This document shows, piece after piece, positions 49,120-57,614 of a stretch of 64,000 bases of DNA. The stretch's first letter is position 1, and every line of letters starts with the position of its first letter. The notes under the pieces were generated by a model. The model was given only the letters and a program-made list of their open reading frames with translations. It was not told where the DNA came from and searched no databases. The stretch spans positions 22,871-86,870 of the forward strand of contig CAJUNC010000012.1 of assembly GCA_910587695.1 (NCBI GenBank), written 5' to 3'. Both the position numbers and the translations under genes were made by a program. The stretch comes from an uncultured Lactobacillus sp. GTDB taxonomy: Bacteria; Bacillota; Bacilli; Lactobacillales; Lactobacillaceae.

Positions 49120-52100
49120 ATGAAGATGAAACTAAAGGAAGCCTTCCATAGTCTTCCAGAAGTCAAAGAGTGGTCACAAAAAGAACCAGGACGTCATTTG
49201 ATCACGGGACTGACCGGATCAGCTAAGACGCTTTTTTTGGCTGAGCTGTTCTTAGAAAATGCAGGCTCAAAGTTGATCGTATGTGATGACTTGTATCGGG
49301 CACAACAGTTAGCTGATGATCTTGAAAATCTCTTAGATCCAGCTGATGTTTTGTTGTTTCCTGTCGAAGAGATGCTAGCATCAGAAATGGCAACGAGTTC
49401 ACCCGAGTTTAAAGCACAACGTGTCTTAGCGCTGGACGCTTTAGCCAAGCAGGAAAAAAAGCTGATCGTGACTTCAATGTCTGGTCTACGGCGCTTTTTA
49501 CCTCCAGTCAAACTTTGGCAAAAGAGCCAGTTAGAGTTGGTCGTTGGCCAAGACTATGAATTAGCGAAACTGGTGCAGTTATTAGGCCAAATGGGCTATA
49601 CACGTCAAAAGCAAGTTGAACGGCCAGGCGACTTTGCACTGCGGGGTTCGATCTTAGATATTTTTCCTTTAGATATGTCAGATCCGCTCCGAGCAGATTT
49701 TTTTGATACCCAGTTAGATTCGTTGCGAACTTTTGATGCAGCCGATCAGCGCAGCTTGAAAAATATTGAACAGGTGCAGATCTTACCAGCGACCGACCTT
49801 ATTTTTGATAAGGAACGTTTAAAAAAAGCTGCGTTAGCTCTAGATGAAGCTGTTAAAAAAGCTTCTACTGATCTATCTAAAGAAACAAAAGAACAACTGG
49901 ATAAGAATTTTTCAGCTAAGGTCGATGCCTTTTTAAAGGGAGAATTGAGTGCTAAAGATCTGAGTTTAGTTGAATACATCTATCCTGAAAAGCTGAGTCT
50001 ATTCGATTATTTAGCCGCAAATGGTGAGGTGTTTTTTGATGATTATCCTCGTTTACGCGAAAAAGAAAAACAATTAGTTCAAGAAGAACAAAACTGGATC
50101 GTTGAGCAGTTGGAAAAACAACAATTACTTGCTAATACTGTTTTAGGACACGAATTGAGTTCTTTAGAAAAAAAGCTCAAACAGCCCAAAAACTTTTTAG
50201 CTGCCTTTCCTAAGGGGATGGGACGGATGCGTTTTGTGCAGCATTTAGATATCAAAGCTCGCATGGTCCAACAGTTCTTTGGCCAAATGCCACTGCTAAA
50301 AGCTGAAGCATTGCGCTGGAAAGAAAGTGGTCAAACTGTTATCTTGCTTGTCGGGACTAAAGAACGCCAAGAAAAACTTCATCAAACGTTAGCTGATTTT
50401 GGGATCACTTCTTTACTAGGATCAGTCGATGACATTCGGGTCGGTCAAGTGCAGATCGCTTTAGGTCAGTTGAATAGTGGGTTTGAATTGCCAGAATTAA
50501 AATTAGTCGTTTTGACCGAACAAGAACTCTTTGCTAAACGTTCACGCAAACGACCTAAACGCCAAACGATGAGCAACGCAGAACGTTTGAAGAGCTATAC
50601 TGACTTAAAGAAAGGCGATTATATCGTTCATGTCAATCATGGGATCGGGCGTTTCATGGGAATGCAAACTTTAGAAGTCGGTGGAAAACACCAAGACTAT
50701 ATGACGATCGTCTATCAAGAAGATGCACAGCTTTTTATCCCGGTTTCCCAGCTCGATCGGATCCAAAAATATGTGTCAGCTGAAGGTAAGACCCCGAAGA
50801 TCAACAAGTTAGGTAGTAACAAATGGGCCAAGACCAAGAGCAAAGTTGCTGCTAAGATCGAAGATATCGCCGATGAACTGGTCGAATTGTATGCGCAACG
50901 TGAATCTAATAAGGGGCATGCCTTTCCACCAGATGATAGTTACCAACGCGAATTTGAAGCCGCTTTTCCTTTTTCAGAAACACCTGATCAGTTGCGGAGT
51001 GCAAAAGAGATCAAAGCCGATATGCAAAGAGAACGCCCGATGGATCGCTTGTTGATCGGGGATGTGGGTTATGGTAAGACTGAAGTTGCTTTACGGGCAG
51101 CCTTTAAGGCGATCGAAGACGGAAAGCAAGTCGCTTTTTTAGCTCCGACAACAGTTTTAGCGCAACAACATTTTGAAACGATGCAGGCACGTTTTGAAGG
51201 CTTTCCCGTCAATATCGGTGTTTTATCGCGGTTTAGTACTAAAAAACAAGTTGATGAAACTTTGGCTAAGCTAAAAAGTGGTGAGTGTGATGCCGTTGTT
51301 GGGACACACCGTTTGTTGTCTAAAGATGTCAAATTTGCTGATCTAGGCTTATTGATCATCGATGAAGAACAACGTTTCGGGGTCAAACATAAAGAGCGGT
51401 TAAAAGAACTCAAGTCGACTGTCGATGTTTTGACACTAACAGCTACTCCGATCCCACGGACGTTAAATATGTCGATGTTAGGTGTGCGAGATCTATCAGT
51501 GATCGAGACTGCGCCGATGAATCGTTATCCGATCCAGACCTATGTGATGGAACAAAATTACGGGGTGATCGTGGATGGGATCAAACGCGAGATAGCACGT
51601 GGGGGGCAAGTATTTTTCTTGCATAATCGAGTCGATGATATTGAAAAAAAGGTCGACGAGTTGCAGAGCTTAGTGCCCGAAGCTAAGATCGCTTATATCC
51701 ACGGTCAAATGACAGAGACTCAGTTAGAAGGGATCTTGATGGACTTTATCGCGGGCCAATACGATGTATTAGTGACAACGACGATCATTGAAACTGGAGT
51801 CGACATCCCAAACGCCAATACGCTATTTGTGGAAAATGCTGATCGAATGGGCTTAGCGCAGCTCTATCAATTACGCGGACGGGTCGGACGGTCGAATCGT
51901 GTGGCTTACGCTTATTTTATGTATGAACCTGATAAAGTTTTAACGGAAGTGAGCGAAAAGCGCCTTGAAGCGATCAAGGATTTTACTGAATTAGGTTCAG
52001 GCTTTAAGATCGCGATGCGTGACCTCTCGATCCGCGGTGCGGGGAATCTGTTAGGTAAGCAGCAACATGGCTTTATCGATTCGGTCGGCTATGAGTTGTA

Positions 52101-52659
52101 CACGCAGATGTTAAATGAAGCGGTCGCAAAGAAACGTGGCTTAAAGCCTAAGTTGCACACGGATTGCCAGATCGATCTGGCATTGGAAGCTTACCTACCA
52201 CAAAGTTATATCGAAGATCCACGCCAAAAGATCGAGCTTTACAAGCGGATCCACCAATTGGAAAATAAAGAACAATATGAAGAGATCAAAGAAGACCTCA
52301 TCGATCGTTTCGGTGAATATCCAGTTGAGGTAGCTAATTTACTAGAAGTTGGGTTGTTGAAATTATATGCTGATCATGCATTGTTAGCCAATATCACCCA
52401 AAGTAGTGCACATAAGATCACGTTGGATCTTGCGCCAGTAGGGGTGAAAAAATTCAATGCGCCGATGATGCTAAAAGCATTGGATGCAGCTGGATTAGAT
52501 GCGACCTTTGAAACGACCGACAAAAAGACAGCTATCAAGCTGACCTTGCAACCAGCACAGCGATCAGAACTCTTGGCTAAGCTACAAAAATTATGTTTTA
52601 ATTTAATGGCTGAGATCGATAACATACCACAGATCGAGGAAAACGCAGATGAAAAATGA
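49120..52659 (+). CDS. mfd: Transcription-repair coupling factor Mfd
   Basis: The 1179-residue ATP-dependent translocase removes RNA polymerase stalled at DNA damage and recruits UvrA. The N-terminal UvrB-like region (1-~350, LTGSAKT, LRGSILDIFP) is followed by the RNA-polymerase-interacting domain (DYIVHVNHGIGRF, about 500) and a RecG-like helicase with GDVGYGKTE (Walker A), DEEQRFG (Walker B), LTATPIPRTL and QLRGRVGRSN. The C-terminal domain follows. AAGGA precedes the ATG. Its 3' end overlaps the flippase gene by 11 bases. Length is normal for the family. Confidence 0.96.
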   Translation: MKMKLKEAFHSLPEVKEWSQKEPGRHLITGLTGSAKTLFLAELFLENAGSKLIVCDDLYRAQQLADDLENLLDPADVLLFPVEEMLASEMATSSPEFKAQRVLALDALAKQEKKLIVTSMSGLRRFLPPVKLWQKSQLELVVGQDYELAKLVQLLGQMGYTRQKQVERPGDFALRGSILDIFPLDMSDPLRADFFDTQLDSLRTFDAADQRSLKNIEQVQILPATDLIFDKERLKKAALALDEAVKKASTDLSKETKEQLDKNFSAKVDAFLKGELSAKDLSLVEYIYPEKLSLFDYLAANGEVFFDDYPRLREKEKQLVQEEQNWIVEQLEKQQLLANTVLGHELSSLEKKLKQPKNFLAAFPKGMGRMRFVQHLDIKARMVQQFFGQMPLLKAEALRWKESGQTVILLVGTKERQEKLHQTLADFGITSLLGSVDDIRVGQVQIALGQLNSGFELPELKLVVLTEQELFAKRSRKRPKRQTMSNAERLKSYTDLKKGDYIVHVNHGIGRFMGMQTLEVGGKHQDYMTIVYQEDAQLFIPVSQLDRIQKYVSAEGKTPKINKLGSNKWAKTKSKVAAKIEDIADELVELYAQRESNKGHAFPPDDSYQREFEAAFPFSETPDQLRSAKEIKADMQRERPMDRLLIGDVGYGKTEVALRAAFKAIEDGKQVAFLAPTTVLAQQHFETMQARFEGFPVNIGVLSRFSTKKQVDETLAKLKSGECDAVVGTHRLLSKDVKFADLGLLIIDEEQRFGVKHKERLKELKSTVDVLTLTATPIPRTLNMSMLGVRDLSVIETAPMNRYPIQTYVMEQNYGVIVDGIKREIARGGQVFFLHNRVDDIEKKVDELQSLVPEAKIAYIHGQMTETQLEGILMDFIAGQYDVLVTTTIIETGVDIPNANTLFVENADRMGLAQLYQLRGRVGRSNRVAYAYFMYEPDKVLTEVSEKRLEAIKDFTELGSGFKIAMRDLSIRGAGNLLGKQQHGFIDSVGYELYTQMLNEAVAKKRGLKPKLHTDCQIDLALEAYLPQSYIEDPRQKIELYKRIHQLENKEQYEEIKEDLIDRFGEYPVEVANLLEVGLLKLYADHALLANITQSSAHKITLDLAPVGVKKFNAPMMLKALDAAGLDATFETTDKKTAIKLTLQPAQRSELLAKLQKLCFNLMAEIDNIPQIEENADEK

Positions 52660-54238
52660 GCAAGTCAAAAAGACGATGAAAGGGGCTTTGATCCTTTCGA
52701 TCGCGTCTTTGATCGCTAAGATCTTAAGTGCGGTCTATCGGATCCCCTTTGAAAATATTGTTGGAAATACTGGTTTTTATGTCTATCAGCAGGTCTATCC
52801 GATCTATGGGATCGGTGTTGCTTTTGCCTTGACTGGTTTTCCAGTCTACATTTCTAAATTAGTTGCCGAACAACGCGATGAGGCGACCAAATTGCGCTTA
52901 GTTCAACAGGTATTTTTGATCTTGTGCGTTTTTTCGGGTGCGATCTTTGTCGGATTGCGGGTATTTGCTCCATTTATTGCACTTTTGATGGGGGATCCAC
53001 AGCTGACAGTTTTGATCAAAAGTGTAGCTTGGATGTTTTTGTTCATGCCATTTTTGGCAGTCGGACGAGGATATTACCAAGGGACGTTTGATATGCTCCC
53101 GACTGCTATTTCACAGGTGACTGAGCAATTCATGCGAGTCGGGATGATCATCTTAGCAGCATGGGCCTTTACGCTTTTTGACTGGTCCTTATATCAGATG
53201 GGGGCCGTTGCGATGTTGGCTTCTAGTGCAGGGGCAGTAGTTGCCTGTTTTAGTTTTATAAAATTTTATGCTAAAAAATTTTTCAAAAAAACGACCGCAC
53301 CTAAATTTAGTTACCTTTATCTGATCGAAAAACTCTTTAGCGATGGCTTGATCATCTGTTTGTTTGCTTCAACGATGGTCTTGTTGCAGTTGATCGATTC
53401 TTTTACGCTCGTACGCGGATTATTGCACAACGGGATCTCAGTAGCTGTGGCTAAGGATCTAAAAGGTATCTATGATCGTGCACAACCATTGCTACAGTTA
53501 GGAATGGTCCTTGCGATCGGTTTTTCTTCAACGCTCCTACCGACATTGAGTCAAGCGTTGCAAAAGCGTAAATACGCCGAATTTCGTCGGATCGCGCAAG
53601 TTATGTTGCGTGTCAGTGCGGCGATCTCGGTAGCAGCTTGCTTTGGGATGGTCGTTTTGATGCCACAGATCAACACTTTGCTGTTTGGGGATGCTGATTT
53701 GAGTGCCGAATTGGCTGTTTATGTAGTCAGCGTGATCTTTATCACTTTGATCGGGACTTATAATTCGATCTTGCAGAGTTTGAATCAGTTTTTGATCACG
53801 GTGGTCGGTTTGCTGGGAGCTTTAGTTCTAAAATTTGTGCTAAATATCTGGTTGGTCGGGCGCATGAATATCATGGGAGCTAGTGTTGCGACCGTACTTA
53901 GCTTGATCTTTGCGCTAGTCTTCATCCTGCTATTTAGTCCTGAGATCGTCAAGGGGCTGTTCAACGAAGGTCATTTTTGGCTCAAATTAGGCTTAGCGAT
54001 CACAGTGATGCTGATCAGTGTGCGGATATTTACCATGAGCTATATGCATTTTATCGGTAATGAGCGTAGCGATACGCTCGTCATGTCACTTGGAGGGGCC
54101 TTTTTAGGAGCATTGGTCTTTTTGAGCTGTGCCTTAGCGTTCAAATTATTTAGTGTTCGTGAATGGCTCATGTTACCAGGGGGCAAAAAGATCTTGAAAG
54201 TTTGGCAAAAAATTATCAGAAAAGAGGGAATCTTATGA
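52649..54238 (+). CDS. MATE/MOP-fold polysaccharide or lipid flippase (SpoVB/YabM/MurJ-like)
   Basis: The 529-residue protein has 14 predicted membrane helices and the N-terminal motif KGALILSIASLIAKILSAVYRIP of the polysaccharide biosynthesis/SpoVB branch of the MOP superfamily, with FYVYQQVYPIYGIG and a late LNIWLVGRMNIMGASVAT. Position between mfd and rqcP is the same as yabM in Bacillus. These proteins move lipid-linked precursors across the membrane; whether this one acts on lipid II (as MurJ) or on another precursor is not clear. The start overlaps mfd by 11 bases with GAGGAAAA upstream, and the stop overlaps rqcP (ATGA). Confidence 0.9.
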   Translation: MKNEQVKKTMKGALILSIASLIAKILSAVYRIPFENIVGNTGFYVYQQVYPIYGIGVAFALTGFPVYISKLVAEQRDEATKLRLVQQVFLILCVFSGAIFVGLRVFAPFIALLMGDPQLTVLIKSVAWMFLFMPFLAVGRGYYQGTFDMLPTAISQVTEQFMRVGMIILAAWAFTLFDWSLYQMGAVAMLASSAGAVVACFSFIKFYAKKFFKKTTAPKFSYLYLIEKLFSDGLIICLFASTMVLLQLIDSFTLVRGLLHNGISVAVAKDLKGIYDRAQPLLQLGMVLAIGFSSTLLPTLSQALQKRKYAEFRRIAQVMLRVSAAISVAACFGMVVLMPQINTLLFGDADLSAELAVYVVSVIFITLIGTYNSILQSLNQFLITVVGLLGALVLKFVLNIWLVGRMNIMGASVATVLSLIFALVFILLFSPEIVKGLFNEGHFWLKLGLAITVMLISVRIFTMSYMHFIGNERSDTLVMSLGGAFLGALVFLSCALAFKLFSVREWLMLPGGKKILKVWQKIIRKEGIL

Positions 54239-54504
54239 GATTAGATAAATATTTAAAAGTTTCACGTGTGATCAAACGGCGCAGTGTGGCAAAACAGATC
54301 GCCGACCAAGGCCGGATCACGATCAATGACAAAGTTGCTAAGTCCGCTAGTGATGTTGTAACGGGTGACACTTTAGTGATCAATTTTGGAAATAAAACTT
54401 TGACTTTGAAAGTTTTGGAATTAAAAGATACGACCAAAAAAGATGAGGCTAAAGGTATGTATGAGATCATCAGTGAAGAATATAAAGAAGATCTTAGGCT
54501 CTAA
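54235..54504 (+). CDS. rqcP: S4-domain RNA-binding protein RqcP (YabO)
   Basis: ATG 54235 follows AGAGGGAA and overlaps the flippase stop by four bases; the longer frame has no site. The 89-residue protein opens with the S4 motif MRLDKYLKVSRVIKRRSVAK, followed by DQGRITINDKVAK and VTGDTLVINFGNKTLTLKV. RqcP binds the large ribosomal subunit with peptidyl-tRNA and works with RqcH to add alanine tails to stalled peptides. Location next to divIC is conserved in Firmicutes. The C-terminal tail is short and charged. Confidence 0.93.
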   Translation: MRLDKYLKVSRVIKRRSVAKQIADQGRITINDKVAKSASDVVTGDTLVINFGNKTLTLKVLELKDTTKKDEAKGMYEIISEEYKEDLRL

Positions 54505-54505
54505 A

Positions 54506-54535
54506 TTGAATCTTTAACACCAAGTTTGTTATAAT
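54506..54535 (+). promoter_or_regulatory. divIC promoter
   Basis: TTGAAT (54506-54511), 18-base spacer, TATAAT (54530-54535) with extended TG (TGTTATAAT). Confidence 0.75.
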
Positions 54536-54582
54536 CTTCGTAAATATGTAACGGTTTTGGATGATTTGGTGAGGTCTAACTG

Positions 54583-54990
54583 ATGAAAGAAGATAAGCAA
54601 AAGATCAAGGTCATAAATAATGATTTTTATCGGGAAAAAACAGCTGCTAAAAAGCGTATGGTCGCCAAGAATCGGCGTTACTTGCAACACAAAGTTATAA
54701 TGCGTTTGTTTGCAGTGATCGCGGTAGTCGTGACCGCTGTTTGTTTAGTCCAAGTCGGACGTAACTTGTGGCAAGCGCATACGGTCAAGCAACAGACGAC
54801 AACTGCTCAAAAAAAACTTGATAAGATAAAAAAAGACAATTCTAGCTTGAAATTACGGGTAAAGCAGCTAAATGACGATGAGTATTTAGAGAAGCTGATC
54901 CGTGAGAAATATTACTATTCTCGCGACAATGAAACGATTTATAATTTGCCTGATGATAAGGCTAAAAGTGTCTTGGATTCAGAAAAATAA
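54583..54990 (+). CDS. divIC: Septum formation initiator DivIC/FtsB-like
   Basis: The 135-residue protein has a short basic cytoplasmic N-terminus (about 1-40), one membrane helix (about 41-60, RLFAVIAVVVTAVCLVQVG) and an extracellular coiled coil (TTAQKKLDKIKKDNSSLKLR and on) followed by the FtsB-like YLEKLIREKYYYSRDNE turn. DivIC joins DivIB and FtsL in the division machinery. Its spot between rqcP and yabR is conserved. GGTGAGG precedes the ATG and it has its own promoter, followed by a separate promoter for yabR. Confidence 0.93.
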   Translation: MKEDKQKIKVINNDFYREKTAAKKRMVAKNRRYLQHKVIMRLFAVIAVVVTAVCLVQVGRNLWQAHTVKQQTTTAQKKLDKIKKDNSSLKLRVKQLNDDEYLEKLIREKYYYSRDNETIYNLPDDKAKSVLDSEK

Positions 54991-54996
54991 ATTTTT

Positions 54997-55026
54997 TTGG
55001 TTAAACTACTAGTATCGTGATATACT
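54997..55026 (+). promoter_or_regulatory. yabR promoter
   Basis: -35 TTGGTT (54997-55002), 18-base spacer, -10 TATACT (55021-55026), immediately after divIC. Confidence 0.65.
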
Positions 55027-55069
55027 TAGGTGTGTTTTATTAGAACTTTCTAGGAGGAAAAATTTTTTT

Positions 55070-55570
55070 ATGTCAATTGAAGTCGGAGAAAAAGTCAACG
55101 GCAAAGTATCAGGGATCACTAATTTTGGTGCTTTTGTGGATTTAGGGGATAAAAAAACTGGCTTGGTGCATATCAGTGAAGTTTCAAATAATTTTGTCAA
55201 AGATATCCATGATGTGTTGACAGTAGGGGATAAAGTAACGGTCAAAGTGCTTTCGGTCGGTGAAGATGGAAAGATCAGTTTGTCGATCAGAAAAGCAAGT
55301 GACAATGTTCAAAAAGATTTTGGGAAAAATACCAAAGAAGAGCGCAACCAACGTGAAGGCGACTTCCGGAACAATGGTAAGGGAAATAATCACAGAAATA
55401 GCAGTAATGCGGGTAAGGGGCGTTTATTTGCTCCTCGCAAAACTGAAAACAAAAAGAAAGACTTCGACTCTTTATTGGCAGGTTTCTTAAAAGAAAGCGA
55501 TGAACGCTTGACCTCTTTGAAACGGAATACGGAAGGTAAGCGCGGTGGCCGTGGTGGTCGTCGTAGCTAA
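55070..55570 (+). CDS. yabR: S1-domain RNA-binding protein (YabR-like)
   Basis: The 166-residue protein has one S1 domain in residues 1-70 (VGEKVNGKVSGITNFGAFVD, GLVHISEVSNNFV, DKVTVKVLSV, KISLSIRKA). After it come a hydrophilic linker rich in Asn, Lys and Arg and a Gly/Arg-rich C-terminus (KRGGRGGRRS), which probably adds RNA affinity. YabR-like proteins are linked to ribosome and polynucleotide phosphorylase function, but no precise role is established. AGGAGG precedes the ATG. It has its own promoter and a hairpin terminator, so it is a single-gene unit inside the block. Confidence 0.9.
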   Translation: MSIEVGEKVNGKVSGITNFGAFVDLGDKKTGLVHISEVSNNFVKDIHDVLTVGDKVTVKVLSVGEDGKISLSIRKASDNVQKDFGKNTKEERNQREGDFRNNGKGNNHRNSSNAGKGRLFAPRKTENKKKDFDSLLAGFLKESDERLTSLKRNTEGKRGGRGGRRS

Positions 55571-55575
55571 TATAT

Positions 55576-55607
55576 AAAAGGACTGTGGCATTTTGTCACG
55601 GTCCTTT
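55576..55607 (+). terminator. Hairpin terminator after yabR
   Basis: AAAGGACTGTG / CACGGTCCTTT (one G-U), with only a short T-run. It may let part of the transcript continue into tilS. Confidence 0.75.
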
Positions 55608-55629
55608 AGTGCTTTAAAGGAGGCATTTT

Positions 55630-57000
55630 ATGCAAGCAATAAAACAGCAGTTTGACTTACAGTGGCAAAATTTACAGATCTCAGCTAAAGAAAAGATCTT
55701 AGTGGCAGTCTCGACTGGGGCGGACTCGATGGCATTATTGTGGCTGTTAGCGCATTTGCCAGTAGCAATACGCCCGCAGATCAATGTAGCGTATGTCGAT
55801 CATCAATTACGAGACCAAAGTAAGGCTGAGACAGAGTTTATTCAGCGGTATTGCCAAGAAAATGGATATCCTCTTTTTACAAAGACTTGGGCTGTAGAAA
55901 AGCATCCACAAACAGGGTTGGAAGAAAAAGCCCGTAAAATGCGGTATGGATTTTTTGAAACGATACTAGAAAAACAACAGATCAAGTACTTATTGACGGC
56001 ACATCACGGTGATGATCAAGCCGAGACTTTTTTGATGAAATTATTGCGTGGAGGCGACTTAGCACAATTGACGGGGATCAAAGCAAGGCGTAAGTTTGGG
56101 GCTCATGCCGAGTTGATCCGGCCTTTGTTAGGCTTTACCAAAGCACAATTGTTACATCTGGTCCAGGAACAAAACATCACTTACTTTGAGGATGAGACTA
56201 ATGAACAAGATGATTACTTGAGAAATCGCTTGCGACATCACGTTATTCCCCAATTAAAGCAAGAAAATCCGCAATTTTTAGCGCATGTGGAAAATTATGC
56301 TACGCAGTTAAGTGAAGTCCTTACCTTAGCCAATGAAACGAGTAAAGAAAAATTGGCTAAATTACAGCAATATGATGGTAGTTATGCCTTAGAACAATGG
56401 CAAGCGTTGACTTCACCATGGCAAAATCAGCTTTTACGCCAACTTTTCCGGCAGCATAAGTTAGAGTTATCGGAAAAAAAAGTAGCTCAAGCCAACCGCT
56501 TGCTAAATAACACCACTAAGCCACAAGGACAACTCAATCTGGGACAAGGGTATTTTTTGGTCAAAGAATACCGTCATTTCTGGATCGCTGATCATCCTTT
56601 GCGGATCGAGAACTTAAATTTTCAGCAATATCTGTTATTAGGGGAGTGGCAATGGATATCCAATACAGAAAAGGTCGGGCTCTTTTTTCAAAATGCCTAC
56701 CACCCGAGACCAGGCGATGAGGTCTTGGGCGTTTCTGAAGATGAGGCGCCCTTTCTTTTGCGTCATCGTCGGCCAGGCGATCGCATGAAAACTAAGATCG
56801 GGACTCAAAAAGTAAAACAGATCTTGATCGACCGAAAAATAGAGAAAACTAAACGTGAGCGTCTTTGGTTAGTTGCAGCAAAGGATGGAAACATTTTATG
56901 GGTCGTTAAAGTGAAAAAAACTGATTTGTCACCACGGCTCGTAAATGCTAAAATGCATTACATAATAGTTTTGCGAAGAGAGGTAAAAGATGATGAATAA
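55630..57000 (+). CDS. tilS: tRNA(Ile)-lysidine synthase TilS
   Basis: The 456-residue enzyme converts C34 of the CAU-anticodon isoleucine tRNA to lysidine, using ATP and lysine, so that it reads AUA. The N-terminal domain has the PP-loop AVSTGADSMALL (residues 26-37; the second Gly of SGGxDS is Thr, as in some other lactobacilli), YVDHQLRDQSKAE and HHGDDQAETFLM. A middle domain and the C-terminal tRNA-binding domain follow (FLLRHRRPGDRM). AAAGGAGG precedes the ATG. It overlaps hpt by 11 bases. Length is normal. Confidence 0.94.
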   Translation: MQAIKQQFDLQWQNLQISAKEKILVAVSTGADSMALLWLLAHLPVAIRPQINVAYVDHQLRDQSKAETEFIQRYCQENGYPLFTKTWAVEKHPQTGLEEKARKMRYGFFETILEKQQIKYLLTAHHGDDQAETFLMKLLRGGDLAQLTGIKARRKFGAHAELIRPLLGFTKAQLLHLVQEQNITYFEDETNEQDDYLRNRLRHHVIPQLKQENPQFLAHVENYATQLSEVLTLANETSKEKLAKLQQYDGSYALEQWQALTSPWQNQLLRQLFRQHKLELSEKKVAQANRLLNNTTKPQGQLNLGQGYFLVKEYRHFWIADHPLRIENLNFQQYLLLGEWQWISNTEKVGLFFQNAYHPRPGDEVLGVSEDEAPFLLRHRRPGDRMKTKIGTQKVKQILIDRKIEKTKRERLWLVAAKDGNILWVVKVKKTDLSPRLVNAKMHYIIVLRREVKDDE

Positions 57001-57535
57001 CGACATCAAAGAAATTTTATACAGCAAAGAAGATATTCAAGCAGTTGCCCAAAAATTAGGGGCACAGATCACCGCCGACATGAAGGATAAAAATCCACTT
57101 GTGATCTGCGTTTTAAAGGGTGCGGTCTTATTTATGGCTGATATCGTACGTGAGATCGATACATACTGCGAACTTGATTTTATGGATGTATCTAGCTATG
57201 GTGATGCAACTGAATCATCCGGTGAAGTTAAGATCATCAAGGACTTAGACGTTTCTGTCAAAGATCGTCATATTTTGATCGTCGAAGATATCATTGATAC
57301 CGGTCGCACTTTGGAACGGTTAGTGGAGTTGCTCAAGCACAGAAATGCAGCTTCAGTTAAGATCTGTACTTTATTAGATAAGCCTGAGCGTCGGGTGAAA
57401 TCTGTCGTGCCAGATTATGTTGGCTTTGAAGTACCAAATGAATTCGTGGTCGGCTATGGTCTAGACTACATCGGACATTACCGTAACTTGCCTTACGTAG
57501 GTATTTTAAAACCAGAAGTTTACGAGAACAATTAA
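56990..57535 (+). CDS. hpt: Hypoxanthine phosphoribosyltransferase
   Basis: The 181-residue enzyme recovers hypoxanthine and guanine as IMP and GMP using PRPP. It has VICVLKGAVLFMADIVREID and the PRPP loop ILIVEDIIDTGRTLERL, then VVGYGLDYIGHYRNLPYVG at the C-terminus. AGAGAGGTAA precedes ATG 56990 (ATG 56993 is equally possible); the start overlaps tilS by 11 bases. The tilS-hpt-ftsH order is conserved in Firmicutes. Confidence 0.95.
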   Translation: MMNNDIKEILYSKEDIQAVAQKLGAQITADMKDKNPLVICVLKGAVLFMADIVREIDTYCELDFMDVSSYGDATESSGEVKIIKDLDVSVKDRHILIVEDIIDTGRTLERLVELLKHRNAASVKICTLLDKPERRVKSVVPDYVGFEVPNEFVVGYGLDYIGHYRNLPYVGILKPEVYENN

Positions 57536-57614
57536 TAGTCAATATTAGTCAAATATGATATTATTGGTTCGATAGCTTTAAATTTTATGAAAATTACCTA
57601 AAAGGAGGAACTCC